From Stachybotrys elegans (taxonomy: Eukaryota > Ascomycota > Sordariomycetes > Hypocreales > Stachybotryaceae), in the NCBI GenBank assembly GCA_020746835.1, contig JAGPNK010000008.1, positions 682,001 through 746,000 on the forward strand: 64,000 nt of DNA. The letters run 5' to 3'. The number at the start of each line of letters is the position of its first letter. The first letter of the stretch is position 1. The position numbers were made by a program, and so were the translations under genes. Under the pieces are notes generated by a model. It saw nothing but the letters and a program-made list of their open reading frames with translations. It was not told the origin of the DNA and ran no database searches. This document shows, piece by piece, positions 59,110 to 64,000 of the stretch.

Positions 59110-59789
59110 CGAGCTAAGAAAGCGGAGGGGACACGATTGGGGGGATCATGACTACATCATGTCTTGTATCGATTATTACAGCAATATGTGTTTAATAAGT
59201 GGCGTGGCGACTGGAGATGACAATTTCGGGGTTGTGCTATATGTTGTTGCACAGATATCATAATGTTGATAGACTTGAGTATACAAGCGTGCAACGGCTC
59301 GAACGCCGGGGACTATCGTACAATACAGACCAGCAACGCTGCTATTTGATGGCTAAAGGAAGACCTCTCGGGACGGATGAACTCACTTCTGCAGCCTGGC
59401 CGTTGCCGGCGTTAGCAGCATGCTCAGGGGAGATAGGGTTAGTACCGCCTCTGGAGTCTTGGTTTATTAAAGAATTCATTATGCTTGCTACAGTATAACA
59501 TGCTGCGCTGGGAACCCGAGTCCTTACTGATAGTATAGGTAGAAAGAGGAAGGGATGGCCTTCTTGTGCCTGTACTACCAATACTCTATTGTAGCTAGGT
59601 CTACCACCATCGGATACAGCTTCTTCGTCGTCTGAGGACTTCCGCCGGCATCGCGGCAGTTACCTTCAGTCAGCTTCATCAGAGCACCCGTGAGGGCCAG
59701 AAGGATAGGCCGACGAGCGGTATACACACATATCGAGTTTACCAGCCGCAGGTCCCCTGGCAGCATATGCATGCTTTCGCTGCCGCTGC
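59110..59789. other. intergenic, convergent 3' ends
   Basis: 680 bases between the membrane protein and glycine-rich protein genes. No coding sequence supported. Confidence 0.55.
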
Positions 59790-62305
59790 TCAACCACCAA
59801 AGCAGCCGGCCTCGGTTCCAGCACCACCCAACCCTGTCTATACTCTGTTAGCTCTCTGGAAAAAAGTAAGAAGATGGGTCACATACTCCGGTGCAACCTC
59901 CTGTGCACATACCCAAGGTCTCGCTTCCACATCCGCCTGAGCCACCACAAGTCCCCGCGGCGCAAGAGCCCACCGTGCCAGGCCCGGATTCAACGGTCCC
60001 AACAGGCGCCGGATACATGTTCGACGTGGCAGCAACGGCTAGGAGGCTGAATGCTGGGCCCGGGACGGATATCTCCTTGCCCCAGAACCCCCCCCGGTCC
60101 TCGCCGCGGGGTCCCATCCGTGGTCTCCCGCTGGCTGATAGTTCCTTGGTCGACTTCTTTAGGGCTTTTTTGTACGCCCCGGTGATATCCTGCTGATGCG
60201 TCAGGCGTAGAGCGCGTGTGCGTGTCCGTCGAACGGAGGTCTCGTTAGTGTGGACGGAGGGATGGGCAGATATGTGTGCAGACTCGACGGTGGGAGGCTG
60301 CGGGACCTTTGCTGAAGCCCCGGAGGAATGCCAATTGTTGAGGGCTTCGTTGCATGTTAGAATAGCCAACCCCTCGAAGATTCTAATACGTACCCTTCTC
60401 TTCTTTTGGCGTGCGGAACATCTTGCTCACGCCCGAGATGTTGGAAAAACGGACACTCTCGCAGTACCAACACGTACACTCCGAGTAAGGCTCGCCATAC
60501 ATCTCCATGTAGATCTTGCTGGTCCATTCGAAAGACACGCTCAGTTTGTCTTCGTCTACCTTGTCGTTATGGTCAACAAAGGTGCTCGTCTTCTTGACCG
60601 TGTAGTCGTAGTAGCTCTGCGGGCTCAGCTGATGCGTGTGCCATGCAAGATCCACGTCGAGCGTCGGGACGGCGGGCTGGTTGGGGTGTGCACTTAGAAT
60701 ATCCATGAAGCGCGTGTATTTCACAATCAGGCGTTCCATGGTCTGTTTGGCTGTGGGACTGTGAAGCCAGTCAATCTATCGTTGTCAGTGCGTGTTTCTT
60801 TTCGGGACAATGGATGGGATTTACCTTGCACATCTTTTGGGAAAATATACCCTGGCGCATAACGGCTCCGACTAGATCGAGGGCTGAAGAGGAGGAGTTT
60901 TGCCAATATCGAGACATCATCTTTCTTGTCTGTTGTCGGCTTGCCAAGTTGATCTTTAGTGTAGCCTCCTTGATCCCCCTGACACCTTGCTTCCCCTCAA
61001 CATTCTGGAGAGCCTTGGTGTCGCCGAACCGGCCAGTGACGTTCTCGATCATGTCGCGCACCATCATCATGGTCGGTTGGGTGCCAGGCTCCGGCTTAAG
61101 CCTACTAGCAACCTCCACCAGGAGGCCTCGCTTGATGAGGCGGCTGGGGAAGAGACGGTCGTCCTCATTGCCTGATAAGATAGTAGGCATGCCAGACTTT
61201 AGGTCCATGATGGTGCCGGGCATTGCCCTGTCGTGGGTAATGAGCTGCTGCGCATCGCGACGGAATTTGTTGACTCGAAGCGCATCGTGAGTGATTTTGA
61301 ACCCGCACTTGATGCAGCTCTGCTTGAGCTCACCGTCGCCGTAACCATTTCCGACGAGTCCAGGTCGACTGCAAGGCATCACCACGGTTAGTTCACATGA
61401 TCGGTTCAGGCATGTGTGAATCTCTCACAGGTCTCCCTGGTAGTCCATAGGTAGTCCACAAGTCGTCCAAGGGATAGAGATGGCATCCCCGCACGCAATG
61501 CAAGCCAACTGCTTCTCCATAGAGTCTGCGGAGTTCTCCCAGGGATGGCCGGTCCTAGATGTCCAATGCTCCTTGCAGGCGTCATCCACTGAGTATAGAT
61601 AGTCGCTGCCGATGGCATTGTCGATCAACTTCCATGGAAGCCCAGACGCCCACAGGGAGCCAAAGCCTTGCTTCAGGCAATCCTGAGGATTGTGTAAGCC
61701 ATCAAGTGCCCAAGAGGATAATATTGCCACTTGCCTCGAGATATAGTCGGGGGTTGAGAAGATTGGCGTGCCAAACCAATAACACATCTGCAAGGCATTA
61801 ACATCATAATATGGAAGGGTAAATGGGTCGTACCAATAGGCGGAAGCATATCCGGCCTCCACGATACAGGCTGCGATTTGACGAAGCCCTCGTACCGTTC
61901 CGGATCGTTGCCTGACCCCTTTATCATTTCCTTCTCCCGCAGTGGGCTTGGGACGAAACTGTTTTGCCACGATTCATAGCGATCGACTGCCCGTGCGACA
62001 TAAAGCGCCCACCGCTTCTCCCGCAGCTTTGCCAACACGTCAAGCGGAGTAGATGCGGCGGAGGCGCGGCTATCCCAGATGTCGTAGAGCCCATCGTGAA
62101 AGCCAACTTGCGTCTTCAGCTTCTGGAATGCAAAGAGAAGCCGCAGATGGGCCAGGCATGTCGCAGCATCCGGAATGGCTGGGGCTGACTCGGACAGAAC
62201 GAGAAGCCCAAAGTGAGTCGGCAGCTCGACTTCTCCCGTCTCCAAGGTTGGGCCATGCTCTTCACCGTAAGCTGGGGGTCGTTCAAAGCGTGTCTGGGTA
62301 GTCAT
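59790..62305 (-). CDS. glycine-rich domain-containing protein (DUF1399/GRDP-like)
   Basis: Exons 61834-62305, 61735-61787, 61429-61682, 60825-61368, 60394-60775, 59887-60311 and 59790-59837 give 725 residues. The joins restore the DUF1399 signatures PPIDVLLVWHANLLNPRLYL then EDCLKQGFGSLW, and later TLDVDLAWHTHQLSPQSYY. Paired cysteines CIACGD/CIKCGF and CTCWYCES suggest metal sites. The C-terminus is Gly/Cys-rich (CAAGTCGGSGGCG, ending EAGCFGG), which needs the last small exon. Intron 61683-61734 has a GC donor (GCAAGT). Function of the fungal family is unknown; plant relatives affect stress responses. Confidence 0.85.
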
Positions 62306-63163
62306 TATGAGATTCAATTCCTATGTCATCTATTCAGTTCAGGGCGGTCTAATGCTGACTGAGGGTGTAGGGTTTATATCTAGATACTCTCTATACAGCA
62401 CGGCTGTCAAGGTTATAGTGCTTCACAACCACCCTAGGCATAGGATCCCGAATTGCCGTATTACCTGTCAAGGGTGCAGAGTATTGGCCCACTAACCAGG
62501 CTGTGTAGAAGGACACCGGCCAGAGTTTCCATGATCCAGCACGTTGGCAGAGCTGACCCTGTGCATGGCGGTGCTTCAGCTAATGCAGCCACAAGCCGGG
62601 TATATTCCTGCACCCAAGAAGGATCATGCATCGCGGCACGCATGGTCATGCTAGAGCCTCTCTCTCGGTCACGTCGCCTTGTTCTGTTTGCTTTCGTGGT
62701 GAATCCCACGTGTGCTGTAATGAGGTGAGTCATCGCATAGATATGGAAGCTCCCTTCCGAACTGATTGTCCAACATATTCGAACATTTGTTAGCATCGAT
62801 TGCGTGCCGCCAGATGCCCAGTATCGGATTCTCGTTGCGAAGTAGTGGTGGGAGGATATCGGATTTCGGACTAATAATTGTGCAGCTCCGCCCAAGCTAT
62901 GGCAGGCACTCGATTAACAGCATGCATGCGCCAGGCAGGTGCCCATTGCGTTAGCCTCTAGCCCACCGCTGGACAGTAACAAGCAACCCACCAAGCTCCC
63001 ACGCCTTGCCTTACGTACCAACCACAGCAGCTCCTCCACTCTTCAACAATTCGCTTGAACCTCTGCCGCATCGCCCTTCCCGGACTGCCATTGTCAGATA
63101 CATTGCACTCCCTCAGTGCACGGAATTCGACCCTGCCCGCGACGAAGATCCATCATCGCCGCC
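62306..63163. other. intergenic, divergent promoters of the DUF1399 gene and RPN5
   Basis: 858 bases. No gene supported; overlapping short frames on both strands lack family features. Confidence 0.55.
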
Positions 63164-64000
63164 ATGTCTGAGGGAACGCTGAAGCCCGAGAAGGACTTCT
63201 CCAAGGAGGTCGACCAGCAGCTCCCCGAGGCTGAGAAGCTGGCCAAGGTTTGTTGTCATCTGCCGACACCATGCAGCTCACAGCGGCTGACAAGATACAG
63301 ACCAACCTCCAGGGCGCCATCGAGAAGCTCACCGCACTAGAGAAGCAGACACGACAGGTCCGCCTCCCGCAACCAGAACCCACGCCACCCGTGCTGACCC
63401 TCGGCAGGCCTCTGATCTAGCATCGACATCGAGGATACTCATCGCCATCGTCACACTCTGCAAAGATGCCGGCGATTGGAATCTCATGAACGACCAGACC
63501 CTGGTCCTCTCCAAGAAGCACAGCCAGCTCAAGCAAGCCATTACCAAAATGGTGCAGACTGTCGTCGGCTTCCTCGACCAGACCCCCGATCTCAAGACCA
63601 AGCTCTCCGTCATCGAGACTCTTCGAACCGTAACCGAAGGCAAGATATTCGTCGAGGTCGAGCGAGCCCGCGTCACCAAGGTTCTGTCGGATATCAAGAA
63701 GCAGCAGGGCGACATCAAGGCCGCCACCGAGATTCTATGTGAGCTGCAAGTCGAGACCTTCGGGTCCATGGACCGCCGCGAGAAGACAGAATTCATCCTG
63801 GCCCAGGTGGCCCTCTGCATAGAGAGCGGGGACTGGACCCAGGCTGGAATTCTCAGCCGCAAGATCAGCACCCGTTACCTGGCGCGAAAGCCCAAGAAGA
63901 CGGCCGAGCAGCTGGAGAAGGAGCAGAAGGAGCGCGAGAAGAAGAAGGCCAGAGGCGAGGAGGTTCCCGAGGAGAAGGAGGACGACACGACCGATCTCAA
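63164..64000 (+). CDS. RPN5: 26S proteasome regulatory subunit RPN5 (partial, runs off the window)
   Basis: Lid subunit of the 19S regulatory particle. Exons 63164-63247, 63301-63357 and 63408 onward code for the first 244 residues. The joins give EAEKLAKTNLQGAIEKLTAL and KQTRQASDLASTSRILIAIV. TPR-like helices follow: LSKKHSQLKQAITKMVQ, KLSVIETLRTVTEGKIFVEV and EKTEFILAQVALCIESGDW. The C-terminal PCI domain lies beyond the window. The Lys/Glu-rich loop at the end is typical of fungal Rpn5. Confidence 0.92.

Overview
The window is a stretch of filamentous ascomycete genome, most likely a Sordariomycete and probably Hypocreales. The evidence is short GT-AG introns of 43 to 70 bases with CTAAC-like branch sites, pyrimidine-rich leaders, fungus-specific genes (DASH subunit Spc19, RO10, SHO1, a PTH11-like receptor, a yapsin-type protease) and TpG-to-TpA differences between repeat copies that look like repeat-induced point mutation (RIP). 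I rebuilt exon structures by hand: exon sums divide by three and each junction restores a family-like protein sequence.

Layout. 0-11.5 kb is gene dense: an RBM5/10-like splicing factor, a GPI-type aspartyl protease, a peroxisomal acyl-CoA thioesterase and a long oxysterol-binding protein (ankyrin, PH, FFAT, ORD). 13.2-17.4 kb holds an SF1 helicase of the UPF1/NFX1 type whose frame is broken. 18.4-21 kb is a GPI-anchored GH18 chitinase. 23.6-25.9 kb is an amino acid permease with eleven introns, two probable microexons and two nearly identical 47-base introns. 26-37 kb is a gene-poor accessory stretch holding a membrane-anchored pirin, a possible small cysteine-rich protein, simple repeats, decayed coding fragments and copies of a dispersed repeat that also occurs at 17.5, 18.3 and 23.2 kb.

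37-64 kb is again mostly conserved genes: NAD(P)H-hydrate epimerase (with an in-frame TAA), mitochondrial ribosomal protein bS16m, a vacuolar-type amino acid transporter, a GMC oxidoreductase with a frameshift, a PTH11-like membrane protein, histidyl-tRNA synthetase with two in-frame starts, dynactin-type RO10, the osmosensor SHO1, Spc19, a single-pass membrane protein, a glycine-rich (DUF1399) protein with a GC-AG intron, and the 5' part of proteasome subunit RPN5.

The genes do not form an obvious biosynthetic cluster; most are independent housekeeping loci. The strongest candidate for something new is the permease gene, where two separate introns about 200 bases apart share 40 of 47 bases. 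That pattern fits recent intron duplication or an introner-like element. The dispersed repeat family, with all copies in the same orientation, is the second.
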